A stretch of 64,000 nt of DNA. It comes from Hirudinaria manillensis (taxonomy: Eukaryota; Annelida; Clitellata; Hirudinida; Hirudinidae). Shown here piece by piece: positions 15,185 to 28,086 of this stretch. Numbering within the stretch: the first letter of the stretch is position 1; every line of letters starts with the position of its first letter. The stretch lies in the NCBI GenBank assembly GCA_034509925.1, contig CM067528.1, positions 1,146,501 to 1,210,500 of the forward strand, written 5' to 3'. Made by a program: the position numbers and the translations under genes. Below the pieces are notes generated by a model. It was not told the origin of the DNA. It did no database searches and saw only the letters and a program-made list of their open reading frames with translations.

Positions 15185-15258
15185 ATTGACTGGAGTTTTG
15201 AGAATGTCGAACGAATCTGAGCCAAAGTTTTTTAATCTTCGGATAGCTTTAATACATC

Positions 15259-15324
15259 TATCTACAACTTCCTCTTTTGGAAGACTATTGCGGTTAAACC
15301 GTTCGCATCAGCTAGAGATAATAA
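15259..15324 (-). promoter_or_regulatory. Conserved upstream block of CD20-like genes 3 and 4 (copy 2)
   Basis: This is the counterpart of 10742-10812, about 75 bp upstream of the gene 4 start. It keeps CTACAACTTCCTCTTTTGGA, the GGTTAAACCG palindrome and AGAGATAATAAT. Confidence 0.4.
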
Positions 15325-15936
15325 TGGTGCCTTATCTTTTAATTAAGCTCGAGTTTTTAAAAATTTGAACCAGGTGAAACAATAGGAAGTAATTAGATGT
15401 TATAATCGTGTTGGTTTAATTCGTTCATCTATTAAAAAACATTTGTTTATCAACTTCCAGAACTTCATTTCTGTCAGTGCTTCTAAGAATACAGTTGTGT
15501 ATTTAATTTATTGATTCTAATAATGTTGGCTTAAAATAAACAGTTTCTAATATAAGATTTATATTAACAATTCTTTATGGAAGTCCTTTTTTGATAGATG
15601 TATAAGCATATTATATGTACAATGATTGATTCATTGATTTTTTTTTAGAGATATTTGCCACATTAACTGTTAGGAATGGACAATGTAAATTTGTTACCAA
15701 TAATTAATGTAATTTCTACAACTAGTGGTATGTCTCCAACTGAAAAATTGCTTGGTTATAACAGATGAAAGATCCAAGGCCTTGATGTAGGATAATAAGT
15801 TTGTTTTCGTAAAAGCATTAGTAGTTATTTATGTTAAGCAAATGAATCAATCGGTCTAAAGACCGGGAAATGTTTTGAACCATTGGAATTTTTCTTTTAA
15901 CATGTGAGGAAAATTCATATTTCTTGCACATGACGT
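15325..15936. other. Intergenic, AT-rich
   Basis: Spacer between gene 4 upstream sequence and the 3' end of the double-unit gene. No exon or repeat is supported. Confidence 0.5.
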
Positions 15937-16911
15937 TTACCAGCTCTTGTTAGATCTAATACTACGACTACTTCCTCGTTTCTTGGCAATCCCTGGATGT
16001 AAATCTTCAACCATAGCTGGAATGAATTCGACATTTTGTACCCCTGGATTAACAAGTCATAATTACAAATAATAAAAAATCCCACTTATAATCTGTAAAA
16101 AAAAAAGTGAAAACAAATATTCAGATATTAGTAATAATGATAAAATTTTTATTAATTTTATTATTTTTATTTTTAGATTTTTCTGAATAGTTATCACTAC
16201 CTTCAAAGTTTTTATGACACTGTGCAATGGAATTATTTTCCAGGCATTCCGCACTAACCACAGGTTGACATCCCTCAACGACATGAAGTGGATCGGTAGT
16301 CACCTGGAAATTATGATAATGAGTAATTAATGAACAATCACGAATAAGTAATGTTTATAATAATCATAATTAATAGATACTGAACTCAGATTTATTCCAA
16401 CTTTTAATTATTTTATTTATTTATTTTTTCATTAGCGATCTCATTGGAACGTGGTAGGCACAAGAAATTATATTGAAGAATTTTAAAATATAAATTTGAT
16501 TTTTAATTGTAATAAAAATTTATGAGTGAATCCAACGAGTGCCAATTTCCAAAGATACCCACGTATGCGGCCAGAAATTCCAGAGCAGACCACACCAGAA
16601 GACAGTAGTAGGCCAAAATGGCTAACAAGGATAATCCTTCCAGAAAAGCAAGCATCGACATGATGGTAGAATATATCGATCCACTATCATGATACTGAGT
16701 GCAAAACGATTAAAAATCAATGTAAAATACTCCTTAAAGTTTTAATGAATTAAAATTATATATTATTAATAAGTGTTTCTTGAGACTTTAAATGATCTCT
16801 TAATTATATGATTATGTTAAGACTGTAATTTGCATAATCTTCATCTATTGGAAATTTACTTGAATTTGGCGAATATCACATTTTCATTATTATTATTATT
16901 ATTATTATTAC

Positions 16912-16942
<31 letters not shown>

Positions 16943-19292
16943 TAAATATTATGTCATTAACATTACTTTTAGTATTATTACATTACGAAATAAAAGGGGA
17001 TGCTTACTTCGGAAAACCAAAAATCGAAGAAATAAAGCGGAGTGACGTAATAAGGACTTCCTGATCCCATATTTCCTCTAAAAATCTCGTAAACAGGTAA
17101 TAAGATGACCAAACAAAGGGAGGTGAGATGCATTAACAATATTCCAATGACCTATAAAATGATCTTGAATTTTTAGTGCATTGCTGAATTCGAGACGTCA
17201 GATTTGGTCGAAAGAGTTTTGTACGACAAGTTATAAATCGAATAAATGTTAAAAACTTTTTAAATAATTTAAAGTAATTTTTCAGTAATAATAACATTTT
17301 TTTTTCTTACCAAACATTTGTTTCGAGTGATTTTCACCGTCACAACCTCCAGTATTCCTGCAACGGAAGTCTGGAAAGCGAAAAGTACAGTAATTAATTA
17401 TAGCAATTATCAAATTCCTAAATGAAAATCTGACACAAAGCAGAATGAGAATTACCAAAATTCCGATTACGATGGAACACCAGATATGGAATGAAAAGCT
17501 ACTGTAAAGATGTTCTCTGAAAAACTTAATCATAATCCAGGTCATCGACGCCAAAGACATCAAAATACCACAGAAAATGTCGAATATTCCAAATTTTCTT
17601 AGGCCCATCTCGTATTTCTCCTTTGCATGAAGGGATTCACTTGAGCCTTCTTGATGGACAATGATTCCTTCTGAGAGATAAAGTATCGAAGGAAGCCAAC
17701 CAAGTTCATTCGTTGGACATTGATGTTTTAACTGGGAAATTGAAAATACAGGCTTAGGTGATCGAATTAAGATAATTATATATAATTAAAGAGTCTAGAA
17801 ATTCGGATTTATTTATGAATTCTGAGCCAGTTTCTATTCAGTGAACAAATTATTCAAAAGAACAAATGATTAGCAAATATTGATAAAAACATTGAGTCAA
17901 CTAGAATTTCTCAGAGCATAACGCTGAACGTTGAACGTCAATGAAAATAGTTACAGAAGATATTATTTGTAGTAATACTAACGGGTGGCAATCTGCGATG
18001 TATGCTTTGACAATAGATGTGCGAATTAACAATTGCCAGAAATGATCCATCAATGATCAGTCTTGTCAAAGTTATCCATAATGCCGTGGTTTTCTTGTTA
18101 CTATTGAACGCTCTTGTTGTCTAAATTTAAAATCAATCTTAGATATAATATTTAAAACAACTAGAAATTTGGTCTTAGTGTTCATTTGATAGGGATCAGT
18201 TTCTATTATCGATTTGGCATCAGATTTACTAAACATGATTTAATTGATAATATCGCGTTTAGAAATTCAATAATTCGTTTTTTTTTTTGAGTTTATGAGT
18301 TTATTAAGGCATCAAAGCAACTGAAAGAACAAATAACAAATTGAAACATGTACAATATTAAACAAACAATTATGTACATAACACAATGAAACAAATGAAC
18401 TTAAAATACAAAATAAACTCATACAATCAGTCTTAAGGAATAATGTTAACTCTTACCTCATTGGAATATTCAGGAAAAAGTTTCATTAGAACCACTATCA
18501 GGATAAATATGGAACCGGTAAAGCACTCGCAAGCATAAAAGACCGTTGAGATATATGTCTGTTGAGGAAAATATTGATTAAAATATCCAAGTGTATAAAA
18601 TAGTAAAATTAATAACAAAGACATAGCATAAAATAATAGACAACGTATTGTTACAATATCATATAACATTAAATTACAATATTGCAATATTACATAACAT
18701 TAAATTATGTAAAATATTCAAATCACAGTTTGAACAGCCAGGCTAAGGCATTTATATTGTTTAAAGTGCTATATCTAACCAGATATCTTTCCGGAGTCTT
18801 GTCTACAGTCTGCACTTGGAGTATTCCTGCCATGATGAACTGGAAAGTATTTTAATTTTAATTCAGAACTTCTAATATATTTTCTTATTTTCTTTGTTCT
18901 AGTAAAATTGTGTAAATTAAAATTAACAGTTTAGAAACGATTAGGAAAATTTCTAATAGCGTTTAACGGCAGTAATATTTTTTTTTCATTTCCAGCTTAT
19001 TTCATCAAGTAATTGAACGTGGCGGCATTGAAAGAAAATTAAACTAGGTGTTATTATAACTTACCACAATTGCTCCCAAGATGGCGACATAGTAGATTAT
19101 TTGAATCTGCTCGGAGGGAAGACACGGTGATCTAGAGAGTATGATCGAGCACACAATTCCGATGATTATCTGAACAACTCCTATGCATTTCACGACATTC
19201 TGAGAATAGTGGATGGGAAAAAACTCGGTAACTCCAGGAAAACGACGAATCGTAACTTTTGTTGTTTCCTCTGATAGAAGATCATCCTCCAT
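15937..19292 (-). CDS. Double-unit CD20/MS4A-like protein 5 (eight predicted TMs)
   Basis: Ten exons remain open in one frame across two consecutive four-TM units: 19065-19292, 18780-18839, 18457-18558, 17983-18120, then 17456-17731, 17311-17370, 17008-17151, 16563-16694, 16201-16303 and 15937-16043 (about 449 aa). Unit A has TM1 (GVVQIIIGIVCSIILS), the family 60-bp exon 2 and two further hydrophobic exons, but no tail exons and no IWGG motif. Its exon 4 ends in phase 0 and joins exon 17456-17731, which has no obvious initiator at its 5' end and leads through KYEMGLRKFGIFDIFCG into TM1 of unit B (HIWCSI at the IWGG position). Unit B has its own 60-bp exon, TM3, TM4 and the two tail exons. Only 251 bp separate the units, with no promoter or poly(A) signal seen. 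Two separate genes, with unit B starting at the internal Met, remain possible. Confidence 0.65.
16884..16941. repeat. (ATT)n microsatellite
   Basis: Nearly perfect ATT repeats with one ACT interruption, within an intron of the double-unit gene. Confidence 0.85.
18278..18436 (-). mobile_element. 5'-truncated LINE, 3' UTR only (copy 1)
   Basis: A plus-strand T-tract (the element's poly(A) tail) is followed by GAGTTTATGAGTTTATT and, about 130 bp later, AAAATACAAAATAAACTCAT and CAGTCTTAAGGA. The same modules occur at 39069-39180, where coding sequence follows. The insertion lies in an intron of the double-unit gene and ends about 20 bp downstream of the splice donor of exon 18457-18558. Confidence 0.75.
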
Positions 19293-19575
19293 CTTTAAAC
19301 AATAATTGTTTTTCTTTAGTCATTTGAAATAAATCCTTTGCTAATCCCTTTTCACCAAAATGAAAGGTGAGATCATTCACCTGAATGCTCGACTACCTGC
19401 CATATATATCCTGAGTATGCAAATACAGTAAAAGATTTATAGGCTTCTTTGTAATTTGACTATATTGGCGCTGCATATTATTTTTGCAGAAATGATTTCT
19501 TACGCATTTGCTTCCTTTTGATAGTAACAACTATAATAATAATTCCATAGTAATAATAATGATGATGATGATAAT

Positions 19576-19810
19576 GTTGGATCGCTGGATCCGAATAATT
19601 AATTAATAATTTAATTAATGTTCAGGGTAATATTCAGATTCTTTGGTTGTGAACCTCTACAAATACAGTAATCTAGAAAAGAAAAGCGAGAGTAAGAGAA
19701 ACAACAGATTCCAGGACTTAGACAATTAGGCATTGCAATTTCTCGGTTTGCTATTAAGAAACCTATGACTAAAGATTCCAAGGGCTTTATAAGATGATCC
19801 AATAAAATTT
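19576..19810. mobile_element. Diverged LTR relative, opposite orientation
   Basis: Starting at TGTTGGATCGCTGGATCC, this segment matches the reverse complement of the 28087-30208 LTRs at several blocks: TGTTGGATC, the AT-rich TTAATTAAT stretch, TATTCAGA-n-TCTTTGGTTGTG, AACA-CAGATT-CA-GACTTA and CCAAGG. The right end is indistinct. It appears to be an old solo LTR of a related subfamily. Confidence 0.6.
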
Positions 19811-21405
19811 CGTTTAATACATTTATATGGATATAAATTTATAAATTGATTAAATTATGAATTGAGACAAAGCAAAATAAAACAGTTCTAGTTAAGCAAC
19901 TAACTACTTGACAACGAAGAAATTTAATTTTTTTTTAAACAAATTTTCCAATTATCAGATATGGTTACATATTATTTTTATATATTATTATTTTTTAAAA
20001 ATATTTTTGAAATATCGACTCATAAAGCTGCCTCCCCTGGTTGAGACGATTTTCCTCCATAGTATCGAGAGACATTTGCTTTGATGAACTGAGGAGAAAT
20101 ATTATATGGCAAGGAATTGCTAGGATAGGCTGCTACGTAATTTCCTTGCATTTCTTATGTTTTTTTTATAATAATTTTTTTACAATTTAGTACTCAATTC
20201 AACTGTCCTTTAGTTAAAGCAGGACTTATGATATCGCACGACGCTTACGTGACTTCTGAGATAGAACGCAATTTACACGGTTCTATTCAAAACGGTTGTG
20301 CCGCATTTTTTATTTACAGGGTTAGTACTTTTAGTTTGCTACTTGGTCTTCAATCCACTGCACTGTCTTTGTCCTACGAATAAATTTCGCAACGAATCAT
20401 GACATTGATAAAAGACTCAGAAGTGAGTTTGAAACGTTATAGCTGGACTTAGCAGAATGTGACAGAAAACAATTTATGACTCTTTTATTGTGACTCCTAG
20501 CGACGCGTTACCTTGAAATCACAAATCGTAAATTTATTTAGCTATTCCCCTCATAGATAAACTAAGGAGTTCATTATAAATGCCAGGCCTACCTAATTGA
20601 AACCATTAACGTATCATACGTACCAAATGCCTTTGGAAATTCTAAGAAGATTGTTTTTCTGACTTCAAAGAAATGTCTCATAATATGGATAACCTTTCTT
20701 TTACTTCATTTTACTCTTATTTCTTTGATTTCTATGTAAGGTCTCATTTCCTTCTTCAATATTTAGCGGGCACATTGAGCGATAATCAAAACTTATTCAA
20801 AGAATTCGAAATTGTATTCTGAAAAAATTGCCCTATTGCGTGTCTACATGTCAGCAATGATAAAGCATATTTTCTCAACGCACTCAAACTATGAATAGAA
20901 GACCAAAATATGAAAAAAAAATTATTCATTGTTTCTTAATCAACTTTGAATGTTGTTCAACGTCGGAAATACATATAAATCGAGAAGTGTTGATTGCCCT
21001 TAATTTCTGATGACGAAATTGGTTAAAAATCTATGTTGAACGAAATTTAATATTTCACTTGTGAAATTCAATCAAAGTAATGAAAAAGACTTAAGTTAAA
21101 GTTTCGATTTTTAATTCGTGTCGTGTCACTGCTAATCATATTTCCAATTATTAATGCCAGGATGGTATTAGTTCCAGTCGCATCAAATCATTTTAACATA
21201 AATTTAACAAATTTTATTTATATATATATTTTTTGTATATTTCTTCGTAATTTTCAGATAAGTACATGCGACAAGGATTAAACAGGTCAAATAATTTTGA
21301 TTCAGTCGAGTACTTTTTTTTATAACTTAATCCCAATCAAAGTCCTAAAAATCATTCCAAGGAAGTCTTTCATTCTTGTCGTTTGACCTTCACCTTTAGT
21401 ATGGC
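19811..21405. other. Intergenic, AT-rich
   Basis: Long spacer between the double-unit gene and gene 6. Apart from the small ORF at 20020-20151 I see nothing I can support. Confidence 0.5.
20020..20151 (-). other. Small ORF, 43 aa, uncertain
   Basis: ATG to TGA open frame beginning MQGNYVAAYPSNSLPY and containing SRYYGGKSSQ. The MQ...YP start is reminiscent of the cytoplasmic N-termini of the CD20-like genes (several begin MQ), but no TM sequence follows. It may be a decayed exon 1 or chance. Confidence 0.2.
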
Positions 21406-23016
21406 GGCCCTGTACAACAAGTACACAAGTCATGCAAATTTGTTAAGACTACAGCTAAATGACTAGAGTTAAAATCTTAAAATTTTACCGGGATGGTTTG
21501 CCTGGTACACTACTGGCTGATTTGTCACCACTCGGTTAGGGTACAGCGCCTGAATTAATTTATTGTGAGGACGGACTCGCAATCGTACACGGAAATATTA
21601 AAATTCAAACGATCAAAAATTTTCAAAAACGATATAATATAATATTAATAATAAGAAAATTAATTGCAACTTACGCTCACGAATTTGCAGCACGTGTCCC
21701 CACAGTAGAGGGCAGAACTTGCAATGGCAAGGGCAGCTTCCAAAAGTGACAGGATCACCATGACGACTCCAATTGCCAAGTGAACGCTTGCAAACTCCTA
21801 CGTTGACATCAAATTAATTTAATTGTTATTTTTAAAAATTTTCTATAAAATTATGAAACTAAATGATTTTAAGGAAATGATAAATTTCGTAATTTCTTCT
21901 TAAATCAAGAAATTCGAAAAAAAATACAAACATCAACTAACATATGAGTAACTTTTAGTATTGAAGTTATAGCCATTGGAATAAGAATTGTTAGAATCTT
22001 TCAATTTATTCCCATTGATTGCTTCTATGATCCCAAGAGCGAAAACTATTGCACAGATACAGGCCGATATTATGTTCATCACCAGCGCTCCAATAACCTG
22101 TCGAATAAAATAATAATATTATTAAATAATTAATAAAAATTGCATGATTATTGCTTTATTACGTAATAAACAAAATTGTGCCTAAGTGAAGTATAATTTT
22201 ATAGAATTTAATTTTTTTTAAATATTTTATAATCAATGGATTTAGAATTCATTTAATTTATTCTAATTTCTACAATAACTTTCAAAATATAAACGTTACT
22301 AACGTAGCATTTATTATCTGCTTGTGTTGCCGACAAGACTTGCAATAAACCAGAAATGAAGAACTAAAAATTATTAAAGTCAATGTTAAATCTTTAGAGT
22401 CTCATATACTATTAATTGAAAATATTACTATTAATTAATATAAATTGGTTAAATTTAGCATGTTAACAACATGACAAAAGCCATTCTTAATTAATATTAA
22501 TAAAGATAAAAAAAATAAATGATAAATTTTTATTTCATTCAAAATGTTGAAAATGTTATTTGATCACTTTTTTTACTTAACCTACCAAATCATAAATAAA
22601 AATTAAAACAGAATAATCGGTAATAATTACAATAAATAATCGATCTTTAAAAGTAAGTATTCCTTAAAAATGCTCACCAGTACGCCTGCCCACAGACCGT
22701 AGCCGACAAAACTGGGTGAAAGGGACCCTCCGTTTACACCGAGCAAGACGATATTCAGGATGAAACACAGGATTCCAATGATGATCTGAGTGATGCCCAT
22801 GCCTGTGGCTGCGTTTCTGTTTATCGGGATCACTTGAAAACCCCCGAGAGGCATAGGATACCCGTTTGGCTGGGCGACCCGAGCAGGACCCACGTAGGTC
22901 GTGGGTTGAGGCGTAGGCGGATAGGGTGCAGGTTGAGGCATGCCCACGAAAGTAGTGGGCTGTTGCCCATCGGCGAAGGAGGTAGGCTGGGCTGGATACG
23001 GCGCTCCGTTTTGCAT
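21406..23016 (-). CDS. CD20/MS4A-like four-TM protein 6
   Basis: Predicted 250-aa four-pass protein. Exons: 22678-23016, 22304-22363, 21942-22097, 21675-21797, 21489-21549 and 21406-21419. The cytoplasmic N-terminus (about 66 aa) is Pro/Gln/Thr-rich (PTTFVG and PTTYVG repeats). TM1 is about residues 72-93, TM2 103-127 (GLWAGVLVFFISGLLQVLSA), TM3 134-157 and TM4 190-216, which ends YCGDTCC. The TM3-TM4 loop carries NNSY, a possible N-glycosylation site. The last exon is only 14 bp and gives a C-terminal GPPY-stop. Gene 7 has the same structure (same 123-, 61- and 14-bp final exons), so they are a sister pair. Confidence 0.85.
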
Positions 23017-25485
23017 GATTCTACCGATTTCAGTCGATACAGTTTAAGATACTTTTTGGGTGTCAATTTATACCACACCATGCTATGTCTCGTAGCTGTC
23101 GAGAAAAGGACAGGCAGAGGAAAAATCTGACAACTGTTCAAACTGTAATTGCTTGTCTAGGCTCTCTATACACATAATGGTAAGCAGTTCTTGGCTACCA
23201 TTTACTTTGTAGTGTAGGCTGGGTGGCCAATTCGATGCCATTAACAACGGACGCGACCTTGCCAACTTGCAATACTGCTTTTCGAGACAGACAGCATTTC
23301 GTTGCCCATTAAATTTTATTCTGAAGCATCTTGGTGTGGATTAGTGACGGATTGGTATTTCATGTTTGATTGATTGATTGATTGATCGATTAATCAAAAT
23401 GTGGCACTAGAAAATTTATATTTTTGTGATAATTGTTAGTTTCGCATTTATATGAGAAATACTATTCAATTTCTTAAAATGAAATTTTATTCATCCTTGT
23501 TTAATAAATGCACCCTCCGTTTGAATAATATCTGTGTGCCTATTAAAAGCAAAAAAAAAAAAAACAAACAAAAATGTCTGACCTCATGAAGTTGCTTCTT
23601 TGTCCTCTTAAAAGAATCTTTGTCGAGGTATATTTTTAAAAATGTATAAAAATCAATTTCAACTAAAAGTGCATTTTACAAATTTAAACTCTAATTAAAA
23701 TATGAATCCTTGGGTCTAACGACCCTTTTTCAGTAATAATAATAATAATAATAATAACTATAATGTAGTATAATATAATATAATATAATATAATATAATA
23801 TAATATAATATAATATAATATAATATAATATAATATAATATAATATAATATAATATAATATAATATAATATAATATAATATAATATAATATAATATAATA
23901 TAATATAATATAATATAATATAATATAATATAATATAATATAATATAATATAATATAATATAATATAATATAATATAATATAATATAATATAATGTAATG
24001 TAATGTAATGTAATGTAATATAATATAATATAATATAATATAATATAATATAATATAATATAATATAATATAATATAATATAATATAATATAATATAATA
24101 TAATATAATATAATATAATATAATATAATATAATATAATATAAAAAGTATGAAAACAAAAATAAATCAACTTATGATATTATAATATCATCTTCATTGAT
24201 TTAGATTTTTATTCGAAATCGTCCAAATTCATCAAGATGATCATCGAAATTTCCTATTGCGTGAGCATGGTGACGCAGAAATATTTTGTGACAATTGTCT
24301 GAAAAAGACCGTCTGACCTCGACTCAGTTTTAGAAATAGCCCGAAAAATTTCTCGATTTCAGTTTCACTTTTCAATCTCTTCGGCTAATTGTCTCGACAC
24401 CATTGCGTGTTCGAACATGTGTGTGTGTGTCAAACATAAAAGGGTTTCGCTCCGCTAAACATTAGATAATAAAGGGCGATCTGTCTTGGAAATCTAAGAA
24501 ATGAGTAAGCAAAAAGAAAGATAATCCCATGTTAAGTGAGAGTTAGTCATGTACTTAGTTCTAGCAGAATAGTCTGCTGTGGTGACATCATCGTGTTCGA
24601 CCTTATACATTACATAATACCAAGCACTTTTATTTAACTTTTAAGAAACTTGTAGACCGATTTTTTTGTATGGAACGGGTAAAATGGGATTGTTTGTTTT
24701 TGGAACCCTTAAAACTGGATAATGCTTTTAAACCTTTTCTTTGTTTTTGCAAAATCTACTGTCTCGAAGTGGAGCTTGACTTGTATACACTATTTTTATA
24801 ATTATACTACGTATCATATAATAATAACTTGGAATAATTAATTTTCAGACGATACTAAAATCAACGGCTTCTAACATTTCAAGAATTACATCACTAAAAT
24901 GAATAGGAAAATTACCAAAAACACAGAAAGGTAAAGCAGAAAAGTTTGGCTTTAATCACAAAATATGTCATTTGCCTTGAAATTAATTTCTGTAAATCGT
25001 GATTAAAGTCTTTTTTGTAAAACATAAAAAATGGAAACGTAATATTAATTAATTTATTTCTATTTTCAACAAGGAAGTTTATTCAGAAATGAAACTCAGA
25101 TATAACTTGGTCGATAATTATTTCATTTTATTAAAAAAAAAATGCTTAAGGAAAGCATGGAATCTTAATACGAACAATAAGCATTTATATACAACGCAGT
25201 CTTTTATCACAACTTATTAACGTATTTCAAACATTATGAAAAAAAAATCAAAACTACAGAATAGTTTATGAAACCCAATAATGCTGAATGAAGTGAAACA
25301 ATATCCGGTTTGAGTCTCCATTTTCCTTTTAGAAATAACGATTCAACATAAGTAAAAAGTAAGATTAATGTAAATTAATCAATTCAATTCATTCATGACA
25401 TTACAAAAAATAAAAATAAAAATAAAATAAAGACAAACGCAAATAATGCAAACAAAGTCAGTCTTGGATTATTCGACCTTCATCT
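23017..25485. other. Intergenic with pentanucleotide satellite
   Basis: Spacer between genes 6 and 7. Apart from the satellite at 23770-24142 it is AT-rich sequence with no supported exon, RNA gene or transposon. Confidence 0.5.
23770..24142. repeat. (TAATA)n pentanucleotide satellite
   Basis: About 75 tandem copies of TAATA, almost perfect, interrupted near 23991-24015 by a block of five TAATG variants. Long open frames on the minus strand (YYIIL repeats) are artefacts of the period and are not genes. Confidence 0.98.
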
Positions 25486-26316
25486 TTAGTAAGCGGCTCC
25501 TTTTCCAATAAATAAAAAATAAGTACAATTTACGGCCATATTTATTTAATTATTTGTTTGGTAATTGAAGTTAATTTGAACATCTCACCAGAATTGTTAG
25601 AATGATAGGCAACAGGCTGATTTACCACGACTCGGGTGGGGTACATCGCCTGAAGTCGTTTTTAGTCGGACATGTAAATGGACTCATAAAGACATGTGGA
25701 AATAATAAAATTTAAATCTAAATTTTCCTCTTCTATAATTATCAGTTAATGTGTAAGCTAAAGTTCATTATTCGATCTATACTTCGATCAATTACTGTAA
25801 ATTATCACTGGAATATCTCCGACTAAATGCCTCGGTTTATAAATAGTTGATAGATTTTTAAACAAAGCAAAAGAAAAACAAAAATTGAAAACAAATAAAT
25901 AAATTAATATTAAATTATTAATTAATATTACATTAATTAATTAATATTAAATTAATATTCGTGTGTTTTAAATAAGAGACTTCAATTACGACTTAAAGTT
26001 ATGAAAATAATTTAAATGCTATTTACATTTAAATATTTGCAGCACACGTCACCACAGTAGAGAGAAGAACTTGCTATGGCAAGAGATGCTTCTATGACTG
26101 CCAGAATTACCAGTACTATGCCGATCGAAAAGTGCACGTTTCCAAATTCCTGCATTGAATTATTTGAATTATTTGAATTTAAAAAAAATTTAATAAAACT
26201 AAAATATAAATTTTAATTTCAGCAATGAAATTACATCTATTTACCGATTTGCCATTGGATAATACTTCAATTTGTTGCGTTAAACGAACGAATAAATAAA
26301 TAAACAAATAAACAAA

Positions 26317-26355
<39 letters not shown>

Positions 26356-27245
26356 ACAAATAAATAAACAAACAAATAAATAAATAAATAAATAATATAA
26401 ATTATAAATTAATTTAAGATTAAAATAACAACAAGAATTTCAGCCAACTTACATACGATGGAGTTTTAGTACTGTAATTAAGGATGTTAGACTTGTAAGC
26501 ATTCCTCATTAAGTTTCCGTTATTGGCTTCGACAATACCAAGAGCAAAAACAATGGCACAGTCACAAGCCGATATTATGCTCATCACCATCGCTCCGACA
26601 ATCTGTTGAATAAATATTCCTCAAGAAATTATAATAATAATAATAAATAAATAAATTAATTAAAAACATTTAATGATATATTCTATAATAACTTTGAAAA
26701 CGTAAGTTGCTAACGAAGCATCTGTTTTCTTCTTGCGTTGCAGACAAGACTTGCAATAATCCGGCAACGAAAAACTGCAATTTATCGTAACTTAATCTTC
26801 ATTATTAGTTTAGAATTTTATATTATTTAGTCATTTTAATTTTGGTTTAATTATAAAACTCTAATTTTTTAATTTAGCAAATCGTGAATAAAAATTAAAA
26901 CAGAATAAACAAATTATTCTAGACATAAAAATTAAAAAATATAAAATCTAAATTAAAAATATTATTAAATATTATTCTTAATCTTACCAGAACGCCTCCC
27001 CAGATTCCATAGCCGACAAAACTCGGTGAAAGTAAACCTTCATTAATACCAAGTAAAACGACATTCATGATGAAGCACATGACTCCAATCACCATCTGAG
27101 AGATTCCCAGGCCTATCGCAGCATTCCGGTTGATGTGGATCACTTGAGGACCTCTGTAGGACATGGGGTAGTTTGGCTGGACGGCCTGTGGCGAACCCAA
27201 ATAGGGTGTCGACGGGGGTGAATATCTTTGTTCGTTGTTTTGCAT
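25486..27245 (-). CDS. CD20/MS4A-like four-TM protein 7
   Basis: Predicted 221-aa four-pass protein. Exons: 26988-27245, 26715-26774, 26453-26602, 26027-26149, 25589-25649 and 25486-25499. The first true ATG is at 27245 (MQNNEQRYSPP), which aligns with MQNGAPYP of gene 6. TM1 is GLGISQMVIGVMCFIMNVVL, the TM2 motif is GIWGGVL, exon 2 is FFVAGLLQVLSATQEENRCF, and TM4 ends YCGDVCC. The tail contains VVVNQPVAY and ends GAAY-stop. The short Tyr-terminated C-terminus shared with gene 6 could be a trafficking or docking signal, but that is inference. Confidence 0.87.
26279..26396. repeat. (AAAT)n / (AAAC) microsatellite
   Basis: Tetranucleotide AAAT repeats with AAAC variants in the intron between exons 3 and 4 of gene 7. 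Confidence 0.9.
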
Positions 27246-28086
27246 TTTCTCATTTAAGCCAATACTTGTTTGTTTGTGAGGCAATTTATATCGTCACTTT
27301 GTGACCAGCTGCAGTTGAATTAGAAAGACGCAAAGAAATAATTTGTCTTTTTTTTTCCGTAATAAATTTTTTTTTATACATAATTTGAAATAGATGATTA
27401 CATTTACGTATAGGTTAGTTACAGATACAGTTAGTTTCTCGGCAACTATTCCTGCAACTACTATTGGTCATCGAATGATGATAAACTATGAAATTTAGAT
27501 GGAAATGCTGACAAATCCAGTTGGAAATGAAGAGACCTAATTGTTACCTAACTTATTAATCAATTTGTCAATGGAGCACAATCAAGGAATGGGCTAAGAA
27601 ATTGAAAATTATTATTTTGTATTAAATTTAGAAATTTTATATATGAATTAATTCTCATACTTAATCCAACTACGTCTGCATTGACGTGGTGATGGTTGGG
27701 CTCCACAGATGTCCTGAAAAAATGCTTATCTATAATTACTGCTTCTAAACATTACTTATTCGATTTTGATGTTTGTCTGATAAGTTTACGAGTATTATGT
27801 TAAATGTTCCATAGCATACACACGATGTAAACATTTTTTGGTCCAAAATTTGTATTTGATGCAATATTTTCGGATATCCTACGTGACTAACTTTGACGTT
27901 TCGAGAGACTGGTAAAACCAATTGGTTACATTGGTAAAACCATCACTTGCCAATCTTATAACTCACGGATCGACTTGTTATTTAAATATTATTAATTTTC
28001 CATTTATTATTTATAAAAGTTATTTATTTCTGTAGTTTTTTCAATCTAAATGTATTGTTCCAAACCATGTCGTGCAGTTATAATAT
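27246..28086. other. Intergenic
   Basis: Upstream region of gene 7, up to the LTR element. No exon or repeat is supported. Confidence 0.5.

Noticed and set aside
15937..19292. Treating units A and B as two ordinary six-exon genes
   Set aside because: Unit A lacks both tail exons and unit B lacks a separate first exon, while all ten exons fit one frame. Kept only as an alternative.
23684..24169. Long minus-strand open frames of repeated YYIIL
   Set aside because: They are the translation of a pentanucleotide satellite, with no codon structure or splice context.
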